A DNA stretch of 64,000 nucleotides, taken from NCBI GenBank assembly GCA_047606825.1, contig JASGDY010000104.1, forward strand, positions 1 through 64,000. Direction: 5' to 3'. The notes below the pieces were generated by a model. It saw only the letters and a program-made list of their open reading frames with translations. It did not search any database and was not told where the DNA came from. Origin of the DNA: Rhizosphaericola sp047606825 (GTDB lineage Bacteria > Bacteroidota > Bacteroidia > Chitinophagales > Chitinophagaceae). Below, in pieces: positions 51,450 through 61,550 of this stretch (positions are counted from its first letter, which is position 1; the number at the start of each line of letters is the position of its first letter). A program made the position numbers and the translations under genes.

Positions 51450-54400
51450 ATGAAAAAAATCAGTTCTTTAACATTCTTTGTTCTTATATTTTTCGGAATT
51501 GGAAGTTCTATTGTAAATGCCCAGCAAGAGCATGTCGTCAGTGGACGGGTCATATCCGATGCAGATGGAAAGCCATTGGACGGTGTCGTCGTTAACATAG
51601 ACCAAACAACATTAAGTACCTTGACGGACAGTCTGGGCAATTATAGTTTACGTCTTCCACCCGGAGAGCATGTTCTTTTGTTCAGGTTGGTAGGTTATCA
51701 GAACCAACGCGAGGAAATCAGGGGGCGTCCCATTGTCAATATATCCCTGTTGCCTGTTGTAGGTGGCTTGGACGAGGTCATCGTAACAGGTGTTGCCGTG
51801 GGTACATCGCGGGCAAAAGTACCATTTTCCGTCAGTAAAATAGATGAAAAACAGATTAACACTGTTCCTGCACTGGATTTATCACAGACGTTACGTGGCA
51901 AAGTTGCCGGTATCAACATATACCAGACCGAGGGCGACAATGCCGCATCTGTTTTTTTGAGAGGAGCAAAGAGCCTCTTCGGCAATGTAAGTCCACTGAT
52001 TGTAGTGGACGGCTACGTGACCAGCCTTTCATTGGGAGACATTAACCCGCTGGACGTAGAGTCGATAGAAGTTGTAAAAGGTGCAGCAGGTGCGGCACTA
52101 TACGGTTCGCGTGCGGAAGGCGGCGTCATTCAAGTTATCACCAAAAAGGGAAAGGCCGCCAAAAACCGTCTAGCTATAACAGTCGATAACGAAGTGGGAA
52201 CCAATAGTATACAGCGTATCCCCAAACTGGCGACTTTGCATCCCTATCAAACAGATGACGATGATGAATATGGGTTTGCTTATTCCGGCGGAGCCCGTGT
52301 GCTCAATTATGCTGACAATGGATTTTCCTATATACTGAGTCCGTACAAAAAGTATTATGACAATGTACATGCGTTGCTGGATGGCCGACCTTATTATACC
52401 AACTATATATCCTTGTCCACCGCCGGTGAAAAGTATAATGCCTATATATCGTTTCAAAACCAGGACAATTCTGGTGTAATAAAGACCATTAAATCCAATG
52501 TACGCCGAACAGCAAAATTAAATCTCGATTTGAGACCTACGCCTCAATGGCAGATATCCACTAATTTGTCCTATTATTATAACTCAAAGCCCTCCGCCAT
52601 TCTGAGTAGGGACGGGCAAGGGACGGCATTTGCTTCCATCCTGCAATTTGAGCCGTTTCTAGACTTGACGGAAAAAGATTCTACCGGAGAATATGTTACC
52701 GTGCCGTCTGGTATTGATATACAGGGTGGAAACATCAATTTTAACCCTTTATACCAATACGGTGCTATACGATACAAAAATTACAGTAGCGAAATAATCG
52801 GTGCCGGGCGTGTCACTTACAAAATACTTCCCAATCTGACAGCGGAGGCGTATGGTTCCTATGACCAGAGTTTTTCCACTAATTCCACGGTATATCCTAT
52901 AGGGTATAAAACAGCAACGGAAAGCGAAACACTAAACAATGGTAACATTTATCTGTACAGCGGCAAGAGTACATACATAAACGGGCAGGCACAAATCAAT
53001 TACAACACCAAATGGAATGACTTCGATTTTGCGGCTACGTTAAAAGAAACATACGAGCTGTCTTACGATCAGGGATTTTCTGCATCCGGTTATAATATCT
53101 CCACGCCCATATATACCCTGGACAATAGTCAGGCGAGTGGTCGTGGTGTTTCTGGATCGGATGAGAAAGCCAACAAAACCGTCAATTATGGGTATTACTT
53201 GAACATAAAAACGTCCTATAAAGACAAGTTTTTCATTGATGCATTGGCGCGTATAGACAGAAGCTCGAGATATGGTGTCAATCAAGAGTCTGCCTTTTTC
53301 CCAAGAGTTTCAGGTGCTTACCGCGTGACCAAGGACCTCGATCTAGGCCCTGTGAATGAATTAAAAGTGCGCGCTTCTTGGGGGTTGGCAGGTACGTTGC
53401 CGGGATTCGGCTATAAAGACAGCCGGGCTACCGTCAGTAACAGTGGTATCAGCATTACACAAAATTCCAATACCGACCTTAAACGTTCTTATACCAATGA
53501 ACTGGAACTGGGCTTTGACGCCTCCATATTCAAACGTATCGATGTAACATTCAACTATGCCAACGCCAATAGTAAAGGAGACTTTGTCCAGCCGCCGTCC
53601 TTTATTCCATTGGAAGGTAGTGCAAGTGCATACAAAAACTTTGGACGCGTCAATTCCAAATCCATAGAGCTGGAGGTGAGGGGTAATACCTACCGTTCTA
53701 GGAACTTTGACTGGGACCTTGGTCTTACATTTGCCAGGACCCGCAGCAAGATAAAAGAGCTTGGGACTGGACTGGCACCGTGGGCCTCCGGTCTTTACTG
53801 GAAAGATGAGGGAGTAAGCCCTTGGGCATTTTACGGCAACAAGGTACTTACCAGCCTGTCGGAACTTACGGTAGAAGACGGACTTGTTACCAATGCGGCT
53901 TCCGGTACGCATCCATTAAGTGATTTTAAGGTCAATTCACTGGGACATGTCATCTTGGCCGCAGACGAAGGAACCGCAAATGAAAAGCCATTGTTGTTGC
54001 AGGAAGGCGGGTCCTCTAAATCTGTTGTTATCGGGGATGGACAACCTGATTTCACGACAGGCCTCAACTCTACACTGACTTTCTTCAAAAGGCTATCACT
54101 GTATTTCACATTTGACTGGAAGCAGGGCGGTCAGAAATATGACCAGACAATACAATACCTGACTTTTTCCGACCGGTCTTATCTGTGGCAGGAGTATGCG
54201 CAGCGTGGATTGCCCGAAGCCTATATTCAGGCCTTATACAATGGCAACACCTATACCAGTTTCTGGGTGGAAAAGAACAGTTACCTCTCTTTGAGGGAAG
54301 TGTCGGTGAGTTATATACTGCCATTCTCCAAGAAAAGCCCGGACAAAAATGTACGCATAGCATTTACAGGGCGTAATCTGTTCACATGGACTGGATTTAA

Positions 54401-54485
54401 TGGGACTAATCCGGAAGGGTATAGTGAGTATTTTCCCTATCCGACCTATCGGACTTATACTGCCAAACTCACGCTCAATTTCTAA
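51450..54485 (+). CDS. SusC/RagA family TonB-linked outer membrane protein (second pair)
   Basis: 1011 aa. Signal peptide ending near VNAQ (residue 25), regulatory beta-sandwich (SGRVISDADGKPLDGVVVNI), SusC signature DEVIVTGVAVGTSRAKVPFS, plug with SIEVVKGAAGAALYGSRA, then the barrel ending RTYTAKLTLNF. It pairs with the SusD protein encoded 34 nt downstream. It is clearly not a recent duplicate of the first SusC: the signature regions and lengths differ. The two amidohydrolase-fold exoproteins about 2 kb downstream are the nearest possible processing enzymes, but the link is weak. Confidence 0.95.
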   Translation: MKKISSLTFFVLIFFGIGSSIVNAQQEHVVSGRVISDADGKPLDGVVVNIDQTTLSTLTDSLGNYSLRLPPGEHVLLFRLVGYQNQREEIRGRPIVNISLLPVVGGLDEVIVTGVAVGTSRAKVPFSVSKIDEKQINTVPALDLSQTLRGKVAGINIYQTEGDNAASVFLRGAKSLFGNVSPLIVVDGYVTSLSLGDINPLDVESIEVVKGAAGAALYGSRAEGGVIQVITKKGKAAKNRLAITVDNEVGTNSIQRIPKLATLHPYQTDDDDEYGFAYSGGARVLNYADNGFSYILSPYKKYYDNVHALLDGRPYYTNYISLSTAGEKYNAYISFQNQDNSGVIKTIKSNVRRTAKLNLDLRPTPQWQISTNLSYYYNSKPSAILSRDGQGTAFASILQFEPFLDLTEKDSTGEYVTVPSGIDIQGGNINFNPLYQYGAIRYKNYSSEIIGAGRVTYKILPNLTAEAYGSYDQSFSTNSTVYPIGYKTATESETLNNGNIYLYSGKSTYINGQAQINYNTKWNDFDFAATLKETYELSYDQGFSASGYNISTPIYTLDNSQASGRGVSGSDEKANKTVNYGYYLNIKTSYKDKFFIDALARIDRSSRYGVNQESAFFPRVSGAYRVTKDLDLGPVNELKVRASWGLAGTLPGFGYKDSRATVSNSGISITQNSNTDLKRSYTNELELGFDASIFKRIDVTFNYANANSKGDFVQPPSFIPLEGSASAYKNFGRVNSKSIELEVRGNTYRSRNFDWDLGLTFARTRSKIKELGTGLAPWASGLYWKDEGVSPWAFYGNKVLTSLSELTVEDGLVTNAASGTHPLSDFKVNSLGHVILAADEGTANEKPLLLQEGGSSKSVVIGDGQPDFTTGLNSTLTFFKRLSLYFTFDWKQGGQKYDQTIQYLTFSDRSYLWQEYAQRGLPEAYIQALYNGNTYTSFWVEKNSYLSLREVSVSYILPFSKKSPDKNVRIAFTGRNLFTWTGFNGTNPEGYSEYFPYPTYRTYTAKLTLNF

Positions 54486-54519
54486 AAAAATATTGTTCAA
54501 TTCTTAATACACTAATAAG

Positions 54520-56085
54520 ATGAAAAGAAATTATCTCTATATCGCACCGTTGTACTTACTATTCCTGTTTACTAGTTGCGAGAAACTTCAGTATGATGAC
54601 CCACTTCATTATACAACGGAAGAAGCATTGGCTACGGTAACGGATTATTATTACCAGTTAGCAAGGTCTTCATTTCAGAGTGTTGTATTTTACTCCAACG
54701 ACGGTTATTATTTTGGAGCGGGGCTTGATATGCTGTCAGACCAATACACCAATACCAACCGTGTACAGCAATGGTGGGACTTTGCATACGAACCACGCAA
54801 GACACTGAACAACAGTCAGTCTTATGGTGGGGTATATAATTTTTCCATTCCATACCAAGTGTTTTATCAAGCCAACCTGGATGCGACCAAAGTTCTCGAT
54901 GGGTTGCATGCCGGTAATAAAGGTATTGATGGCGATGGTAATGACCGTACGGATGAAATATATGCCTTTGCCCATTTAGTGCAAGGAATTGCACAAGGTT
55001 ATCTAGGTGCTATATATGACAGAGGTATTATCGTGGATACGGAAGAGGGCGATTCTGAACACTCGTTCAATAATTCGTACAAAGAGTTGATTGAAAATGG
55101 GGTTGCGCATCTTGATTCGGCAATTGCCCATGCCAATGCGGCATCAAGTATTACTGGTGCGGACTTTTATACCGGGGTCAACTTGACAAAAGCCACGTTT
55201 ATCCAATTTGCCAACTCGTTGGCTGCCAGATTATTGGCTGCTATCCCAAGGTCGAAAGATGAAGCCGCTGCTCTAGGATCAACATTCTGGGGCAGGGTGT
55301 ACACGTATGCTTCCAACGGTATTACAGAAAATCTCCTCGCTGAGCCATATGCAGGGTCAGGTTCCTTTTACAATTATGGGATATACTATAGCTTGTTGAC
55401 GGCAAGTAGTGCGCCTTATCTACAGGCAGATATCAAGATACCTTATTTTGCTGATACGACAGGTGCTTATCCTTATGATTATCCTACGGACGAAAGTGTG
55501 GTGCTTGATCCGGTAGCAACCAATGACAATAGATTTGCAACTTATTTCAAATATTATTCTGGGTTTGGCTATTTGCGCACGGATAGGGGAAGGAATCTGT
55601 TTAGCAATTATGGTCACTATCGTTGGGGAACTAGTGCAAGTAACTTTGCTTATTCTCAAAACCAGCCTTTGTTCCTTGCAGAGGAAGTGCGTTTGTTGCG
55701 TGCGGAGGCCAAATTCTGGCAGGGAGATTATACTTCTGCCGCCGCAGAACTAAACAGTGCTTCTGCTGATCGTAAGGCGAATGGAGGATTGGGGGATGTC
55801 CCGGCCAGTGAGGCTGCATTGCGGTATGTATTGCACTATGAATACTCGATTGGAATCGCTGTTGCCGGAAGTGCGATTAACCCGTTCGCTTTCATGAGAA
55901 GGAATAATTTATTGCAGGCAGGTACCGCTACGGAATATCCTATACCGGAACAACAGATATTATTGACAGACCAGTCCGTTTATACTTTTGGGGGTACCGA
56001 TAACGAAGGACAAACAGGTAAGTGGGGAGAAATAACCACAGCAGGAAGTGATTGGGGATGGAAAGGGTCCAAGGTTGCTTATTGA
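54520..56085 (+). CDS. SusD/RagB family nutrient-binding lipoprotein (second pair)
   Basis: 521 aa. Lipobox LLFLFTSC gives C20. SusD-like helical segments include EIYAFAHLVQGIAQGYLGAI and VRLLRAEAKFWQGDYTSAAA, with ATFIQFANSLAARLLAAIP in between. The C-terminus lacks the usual PIP.E motif in its common form but has YPIPEQQILL. It is the partner of the SusC immediately upstream. Substrate unknown. Confidence 0.9.
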   Translation: MKRNYLYIAPLYLLFLFTSCEKLQYDDPLHYTTEEALATVTDYYYQLARSSFQSVVFYSNDGYYFGAGLDMLSDQYTNTNRVQQWWDFAYEPRKTLNNSQSYGGVYNFSIPYQVFYQANLDATKVLDGLHAGNKGIDGDGNDRTDEIYAFAHLVQGIAQGYLGAIYDRGIIVDTEEGDSEHSFNNSYKELIENGVAHLDSAIAHANAASSITGADFYTGVNLTKATFIQFANSLAARLLAAIPRSKDEAAALGSTFWGRVYTYASNGITENLLAEPYAGSGSFYNYGIYYSLLTASSAPYLQADIKIPYFADTTGAYPYDYPTDESVVLDPVATNDNRFATYFKYYSGFGYLRTDRGRNLFSNYGHYRWGTSASNFAYSQNQPLFLAEEVRLLRAEAKFWQGDYTSAAAELNSASADRKANGGLGDVPASEAALRYVLHYEYSIGIAVAGSAINPFAFMRRNNLLQAGTATEYPIPEQQILLTDQSVYTFGGTDNEGQTGKWGEITTAGSDWGWKGSKVAY

Positions 56086-56667
56086 CACTGAAATGTATTG
56101 TGGTATTGTGCATCCACTTTTCTGTTACTATAGCAATACCATTTTCATAAACAAAACGACCTTAAACAGCATTCATAGGGTAGGAAAGCTGTATATTGTA
56201 TTCCAAGAATCTTTCATTTTAACGTGGGTTTGGGATAAGATACATTAGAATTTAACATCATCGCGCTAATTATAGTAATTTCTGGGTACTTTTATCCCGA
56301 CTCAAGTTATTTTATCTGAATAAAACGGCTGTTCGCCGAAAAAATGGGTTACAAGTCATATAATAATTTATCTTAGGCGGCATTAAACGGTTCCTTTATG
56401 GTCAAATATGAAACGTTTTTTCTACCATTGATTATCTTATTGACTACTTTCTGCGTGGCGGATGGGTAGGAGTCCCAACAGAACAAATTTCACGGCAGTT
56501 GTATGTGTTGTAATAATGGATGTAACATAACGTAGGAGCATATAAAGTTTTCTGAACGTATATTTTCTCCGTTTGCTTTACATTGTTTTTGGTAGAGGAT
56601 GTGAGTAGGTTGAAAGGTCTCAAATGAATCAGATTCATAATTCACCATTTGTAATTCAATATAGTTT
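56086..56667. other. Intergenic DNA without a recognised gene
   Basis: 582 bp, AT-rich. I see no terminator hairpin directly after the SusD gene and no convincing open frame. A short stretch near 56460-56500 (GTAGGAGTCCCAACAGAACA) resembles fragments of dispersed intergenic repeats. Confidence 0.35.
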
Positions 56668-59643
56668 ATGATTAGAAAAAAGTATCCCTGCTTTTTGTTG
56701 ATGGGACTATTGGCGACAGGCTACGCAGATGCGCAGGAACGTGTCCCTGCGACGTACCCAATCAACGGCGTTACGGACAAAAGGGTAGCGTGTTTTGCGT
56801 TTACACATGCTACTATTGTTAAAGATGCCCAGATGAAACTTTCCAATGCGACGCTTTTGATTCGAAAAGGCAAGATAGAGGCTGTCGGTTCCTCTGTCGC
56901 GATTCCCAAGGATGCAGTGGTGCTGGATTGCAGCGGTAAGTACATTTATCCTTCTTTGATTGATATCTTCAGTGATTATGGTATTCCGAAAGCGCAGACA
57001 GGGCAGTCCCGAGGACAGGATTTCAGGGCACCGTCCCAGATAGAGTCCAATGAAAAAGGGGCGTTTGGCTGGAACCAGGCGATTCGATCCGATGTGGATG
57101 CGGCACAGTTATTCATTACCGACGATGCTTCTGCGTCTAAGTTGCGCAATGCCGGGTTCGGATCTGTGCTTTCCCATCAAAAAGACGGCATCGCACGCGG
57201 AACAGGTGTTTTTGTGACTTTGGCGAACGAAAAAGCCAACCTTGTCATCGTCAAGCCCGAGGCTTCCGCACATTATTCCTTCAACAAGGGTACTTCGCGG
57301 CAGAGTTATCCAAGCAGTATGATGGGTTCCATCGCTTTGTTGCGGCAGACCTTTCTCGATGCGCAATGGTACAAAGCCAATCCTGCCGCAGAAGGTGTCA
57401 ATATCTCCTTGAAGGATTTCAACGAGCAGCAAACCCTTCCCCAGATTTTTGATGCCAACGATAAGTGGAATGTGCTGCGTGCCGACAAAATAGGAGATGA
57501 GTTTGGCGTGCAATACATCATCAAGGCAGGTGGCAACGAGTACCAGCGTCTTCCGGAAATGAAAGCGACCAATGCCGTGTTTATACTGCCGTTGAATTTC
57601 CCTGAGGCGATGGATGTCGAAGACCCTAACGATGCGCAGATGGTTTCCCTCGTGGACATGAAAAACTGGGAACTCGCGCCCACACAGCCTGGCGTTTTTG
57701 AAAAGGCGGGCATCAAATTCGCTTTGACGGGTTCGGACAGCAAGACTCCCAAGGATTTTTTGTCCAATTTACAGAAAGCCATCACTTATGGACTGAGCGA
57801 TACGACCGCACTCAACGCACTGACGCGTGTACCCGCACAGATAGCTGGCGTGTATGGCAAAGTGGGCAGTTTGGATGCCGGGAAATTGGCCAATTTCCTA
57901 ATTACGTCCGGTCCATTGTTTGAAGAAAAGACCGTCATTTACCAAAACTGGATACAAGGCGACCGTTACGACATCAAGAATGAATCCTTTGCTGCCATCA
58001 CAGGAAAGTATAACCTACAACTCGGCACTGCAACCGTTCCTTTAAATGTAACCTCCGAATCGGCGGCTTCCGTCGTACAGGGTGGGGATACGATTCCTGC
58101 CAAATTCAGCTACAATGGTAAATTTGTAAAACTCTCGTTCCCATTGACAAAGCGTAGCAAGTCCAACGTAGTCTTGGGTGGCGTGATGGACAGTGCCACC
58201 TGGCAGGGCAATGGTACGGATACCTCAGGAGCCTCTGTTTTATGGACGGCGACCAAGGTTGGAGATATCGACGAAAAGAAACCCTTGCATCCGCGCAAAG
58301 AAGACTTGGCGCTTGGGAAATTGACCTATCCGCTCAACGGTTATGGCTGGGATTCGCTACCCAAACAAGAAACGGTTCTGTTTAAAAATGCAACAGTTTG
58401 GACGAACGAACAAGACGGTATATTGAAAGAAACGGACGTGCTGGTCAAGGCCGGAAAGATTGCAGCCATTGGGAAAAATCTGTCTGCCAGTGGTGCCAAG
58501 GTCATCGACGGTACCGGCAAATATCTGTCGCCAGGCATCATTGACGAACATTCGCACATCGCGGCAGCATCCATCAACGAAGGCGGACAGAGCGTGACTT
58601 CCGAGGTGCGGATTGGTGACAATATGAACCCGGACGACATCAATATATATTACCAGTTGGCAGGTGGCGTGACGACGTCCCATATCCTGCACGGTTCTGC
58701 CAATACCATCGGAGGACAGACACAGTTGATCAAGATGCGTTGGGGACAGGATGCCGAAGGTATCAAATACAAAGGCGCGGATCCTTTCATTAAATTTGCT
58801 TTGGGCGAAAACGTGAAGCGTACCCGGGCGAGCGGCAACAACCGTTTTCCCAATACGCGTATGGGCGTAGAGCAGGTACTCGCCGACGCTTTCCAACGTG
58901 CCAAAGACTATGAAAATGCCTTGAAAGGCCCCAACGGCAAAAATGTCAGGCGGGATCTGGAACTGGATGCATTGGTCGATATCATGAACAACAAGCTCTT
59001 CATCACTTGCCACTCCTATGTTCAGAGTGAATTGTTGGCTGCGATGCGTGTCTCCGCTAAGTACGGCTACCATTACAACACGTTTACCCATGTGCTGGAA
59101 GGGTACAAGGTTGCGGACGAGTTTGTGAAATACGGCGTCAACGCCGCGACGTTCTCCGACTGGTGGGCTTATAAGTTGGAGGTAAAGGATGCGATGGCGT
59201 ACAACGCTGCCATCATGGCAAAAGAAGGCGTCAACGTATCCATCAATTCCGACGATGCGGAGCAGGCAAGAAGGCTCAACCAGCAGGCTGCCAAGACTGT
59301 CAAATACGGCGGCATGAGCGAAGAGGAAGCATTCAAGATGGTCACGCTCAACCCTGCGAAAACCTTACACATCGACAAGGAGACCGGCAGTATCAAGGTG
59401 GGCAAGTCGGCAGACCTGGTGCTGTGGACCGACAATCCCTTGAGTATCTACGCCAAGCCGGAGGAAACGATGGTGGACGGCATCATCTATTTTGACAAGC
59501 AGCATGATCTTGAGTTGCGCAAATATATCCAAGAGGAACGTAAACGCTTAATCAACAAAATGATTAATGCTAAGAAATCCGGTGCTGCAACCGTCGGCGC
59601 ACGTCCGCCGATGCCGATTTCCATGGACGAGGATCTGGATTGA
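56668..59643 (+). CDS. Exported two-domain amidohydrolase; only the C-terminal domain has metal ligands
   Basis: 991 aa with a signal peptide (to about residue 23, DAQ). Two amidohydrolase/imidazolonepropionase-like units in tandem. In the C-terminal unit the ligands are all present: H628-x-H630 (IDEHSHIAAAS), H782 (ITCHSYV), H808 (FTHVLEG) and D862 (NSDDAEQ), followed by LVLWTDNPL. In the N-terminal unit the position of the HxH pair is occupied by IDIFSDYG, so it is probably not catalytic. Substrates of this exported family are unknown; cyclic amides and dipeptides are possible. The next gene encodes a protein resembling the N-terminal unit. Confidence 0.85.
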   Translation: MIRKKYPCFLLMGLLATGYADAQERVPATYPINGVTDKRVACFAFTHATIVKDAQMKLSNATLLIRKGKIEAVGSSVAIPKDAVVLDCSGKYIYPSLIDIFSDYGIPKAQTGQSRGQDFRAPSQIESNEKGAFGWNQAIRSDVDAAQLFITDDASASKLRNAGFGSVLSHQKDGIARGTGVFVTLANEKANLVIVKPEASAHYSFNKGTSRQSYPSSMMGSIALLRQTFLDAQWYKANPAAEGVNISLKDFNEQQTLPQIFDANDKWNVLRADKIGDEFGVQYIIKAGGNEYQRLPEMKATNAVFILPLNFPEAMDVEDPNDAQMVSLVDMKNWELAPTQPGVFEKAGIKFALTGSDSKTPKDFLSNLQKAITYGLSDTTALNALTRVPAQIAGVYGKVGSLDAGKLANFLITSGPLFEEKTVIYQNWIQGDRYDIKNESFAAITGKYNLQLGTATVPLNVTSESAASVVQGGDTIPAKFSYNGKFVKLSFPLTKRSKSNVVLGGVMDSATWQGNGTDTSGASVLWTATKVGDIDEKKPLHPRKEDLALGKLTYPLNGYGWDSLPKQETVLFKNATVWTNEQDGILKETDVLVKAGKIAAIGKNLSASGAKVIDGTGKYLSPGIIDEHSHIAAASINEGGQSVTSEVRIGDNMNPDDINIYYQLAGGVTTSHILHGSANTIGGQTQLIKMRWGQDAEGIKYKGADPFIKFALGENVKRTRASGNNRFPNTRMGVEQVLADAFQRAKDYENALKGPNGKNVRRDLELDALVDIMNNKLFITCHSYVQSELLAAMRVSAKYGYHYNTFTHVLEGYKVADEFVKYGVNAATFSDWWAYKLEVKDAMAYNAAIMAKEGVNVSINSDDAEQARRLNQQAAKTVKYGGMSEEEAFKMVTLNPAKTLHIDKETGSIKVGKSADLVLWTDNPLSIYAKPEETMVDGIIYFDKQHDLELRKYIQEERKRLINKMINAKKSGAATVGARPPMPISMDEDLD

Positions 59644-59693
59644 TGTTGTGTTCTTTTTTTACTTTTTCCTTTTGATTTTTTACTTTATAAGTT

Positions 59694-61025
59694 ATGAAAA
59701 AAATATTGCTAAGTGTATCAATGCTATTGGCGGTGCTGTCCTCCCAAGCACAGGAGACTATCTATCCAGCCAAGGCTTTTTCCGGAAAAACCTATCTGGT
59801 CAATGGAACCGTACATACCGGTGACGGCAAGGTATTGGAAAAGACCACAGTCGTTTTTACCAATGGAAAAATCACGGAAATAGCCCAAGGGGTCTCCGTC
59901 CCCGCAGCAAGTGCCGACGTGCGGGTCGTGGACGTGTCCGGTAAGCAGGTCTATCCTGGATTGATATTGCCAGATACCGATCTCGGACTGAAAGAAATAG
60001 GCGCCGCGACGCCGGGAAGCGACGACTATGACGAACTCGGCGAATATAACTCGGACATCCGTTCCGTTGTGGCTTATGATGCGACATCTATGATTATAGG
60101 AACGTTGCGTACCAATGGCATATTATTGGCCAGCGTGTCTCCGCAGTCCGGTGTCGTTGCCGGACTATCTTCCGTTGTCCAGCTTGATGCCTGGAACTGG
60201 GAAGATGCGAGCTACAAGGTGGACAACAACCTGCATGTACACCTGCCGTCTTTTTCCAATAGGCCGAGCCGCATGGCGATGTATATGCGCATGATGGGAA
60301 TGGATGTACCCGACGAAGGCGGTGCGGAGAAAAAAGCCGTGGAAAAATTGGAAGAAATCAAGGCTTTTTTCCGTCAAGCCCAATCTTATTTTTCGACAAG
60401 CAATGCCGAAGACCACAACCTGAAGTTTGAAGCGATAAGAGGTCTGTTTGAGAAAAAACAGAAACTGTTCGTCCATGCTGATGAGGTCAAGCAGATACTT
60501 GCTGCCATTGACTTTTCCAAGGAATTTGGTTTTGATGTGGTCATCGTCGGTGGTACCGAAAGCTGGCGCGTGGCAGACCTTTTGAAAAAGAACAATATCG
60601 CTGTCATACTGAAAGAGGCGCATTCCCTGCCGACCAACCAGGACGACGATTTTGACCAGCCATACAAGACACCTTACCTGCTCCAGAAGGCAGGGGTATT
60701 GTATGCGCTGAACGACACCCATGACGAAACCCGCTACCGCAACCTGATGTTCAACGCAGGCACGGCGGCGGCGTATGGTTTGACCAAGGAAGAAGCGTTG
60801 CAGGCCATCACGCTCAATGCTGCCAAGATTCTCGGTATTGACGACAAAACCGGAACCATTGCTGTCGGCAAGGATGCCAATGTGCTTGTTTCGGAAGGCG
60901 ATATCCTTGACATGCGTACCAGCATACTGGACAAGGCATACATACAGGGTCGCGACGTGAGTCTGGAAAACAAGCAGACGCAACTCTACGACCGTTATAT
61001 CTACAAATATGGGTTGAATAAATAG
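59694..61025 (+). CDS. Exported amidohydrolase-fold protein lacking the canonical metal site
   Basis: 443 aa with a signal peptide ending SSQAQ (residue 20). The fold is recognisable from YLVNGTVHTGDGKVLEKTTV, the beta-sandwich return KTGTIAVGKDANVLVSEGDI and LQAITLNAAKILGIDD. The HxH strand reads YPGLILPDTDLGLKE, with no histidines. FVHADEV retains one, and the usual Asp is replaced in NDTHDETR. It is probably a structural or regulatory partner of the 991-aa protein encoded 50 nt upstream, or has a different chemistry. A TTTTTACTTTTTCCTTTTG tract precedes the start. Confidence 0.8.
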   Translation: MKKILLSVSMLLAVLSSQAQETIYPAKAFSGKTYLVNGTVHTGDGKVLEKTTVVFTNGKITEIAQGVSVPAASADVRVVDVSGKQVYPGLILPDTDLGLKEIGAATPGSDDYDELGEYNSDIRSVVAYDATSMIIGTLRTNGILLASVSPQSGVVAGLSSVVQLDAWNWEDASYKVDNNLHVHLPSFSNRPSRMAMYMRMMGMDVPDEGGAEKKAVEKLEEIKAFFRQAQSYFSTSNAEDHNLKFEAIRGLFEKKQKLFVHADEVKQILAAIDFSKEFGFDVVIVGGTESWRVADLLKKNNIAVILKEAHSLPTNQDDDFDQPYKTPYLLQKAGVLYALNDTHDETRYRNLMFNAGTAAAYGLTKEEALQAITLNAAKILGIDDKTGTIAVGKDANVLVSEGDILDMRTSILDKAYIQGRDVSLENKQTQLYDRYIYKYGLNK

Positions 61026-61040
61026 TCATAAAGTGTGGAA

Positions 61041-61063
61041 ACGCACAATCGTGCGTCTTGTTT
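61041..61063 (+). terminator. Possible weak terminator after the amidohydrolase pair
   Basis: ACGCAC (61041-61046) and GTGCGT (61051-61056) form a 6-bp stem with a 4-nt loop, followed by CTTGTTT. Short stem; tentative. Confidence 0.35.
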
Positions 61064-61222
61064 CAAGTTCGCAGCCTTTGGATAGCCCGTCGCTTTAGCT
61101 GCGGGTTAAGAAGTGGAGAGTGCAAAAAAACGGAAAGATTGTAACCAATATGCGAACAAAGGGTTGAAAAAGCGCGCCGTTGCGGACGAACTTTTGGTAG
61201 CTGTAGCCTAACAATCCAAACG

Positions 61223-61271
61223 AGTTCCGTAGGAACGACCATATCAGATATAAGGTCGTTCCTACGGAACT
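61223..61271. repeat. GTTCCGTAGGAACG palindromic repeat
   Basis: AGTTCCGTAGGAACGACC (61223-61240) and GGTCGTTCCTACGGAACT (61254-61271) are perfect 18-bp inverted arms around 13 bp. Each arm contains a smaller palindrome (GTTCCGTAGGAAC). A degenerate half follows at 61311-61327 (ATGCTCCTACGGAGCTG). Confidence 0.85.
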
Positions 61272-61394
61272 TTATAAATCATATTGTAACCGAGCTGAGC
61301 TAACATAAGTATGCTCCTACGGAGCTGAAACACAGGATCTTTTATATTCAATCCTTGATGCGCCTTAATGACTTGCAACATGAAACGCGCAACT

Positions 61395-61487
61395 GGGCGC
61401 ATTTACCTTTTTTCACCTACGGTGGCTACTTCGTGGTCGGTGTCCTCACCGACCACCATATTCATATAACATGCGAAGATTTGAAAT
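61395..61487. repeat. Dispersed repeat with GGTCGGTG hairpin, internally deleted copy
   Basis: Same ends as 22106-22262 (GGGCGCATTTACC ... GATTTGAAAT), but the about 65 bp lying between two TGGTCGGTG direct repeats is missing, leaving one hairpin (GTGGTCGGTG-tcct-CACCGACCAC). Confidence 0.8.
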
Positions 61488-61550
61488 GAGCCCATGCAAC
61501 TTGCCATCTATCCAAATTGCACTACATTCGCCCTATTCAAATAGGATATT

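Noticed and set aside
45413..56085. The two SusCD pairs as a recent tandem duplication
   Set aside because: Plug signatures, protein lengths and SusD sequences differ too much; they are distant paralogues placed together.
58357..59091. Minus-strand open frame of about 244 codons
   Set aside because: Antisense to the metal-binding half of the 991-aa amidohydrolase; no domain or signal.
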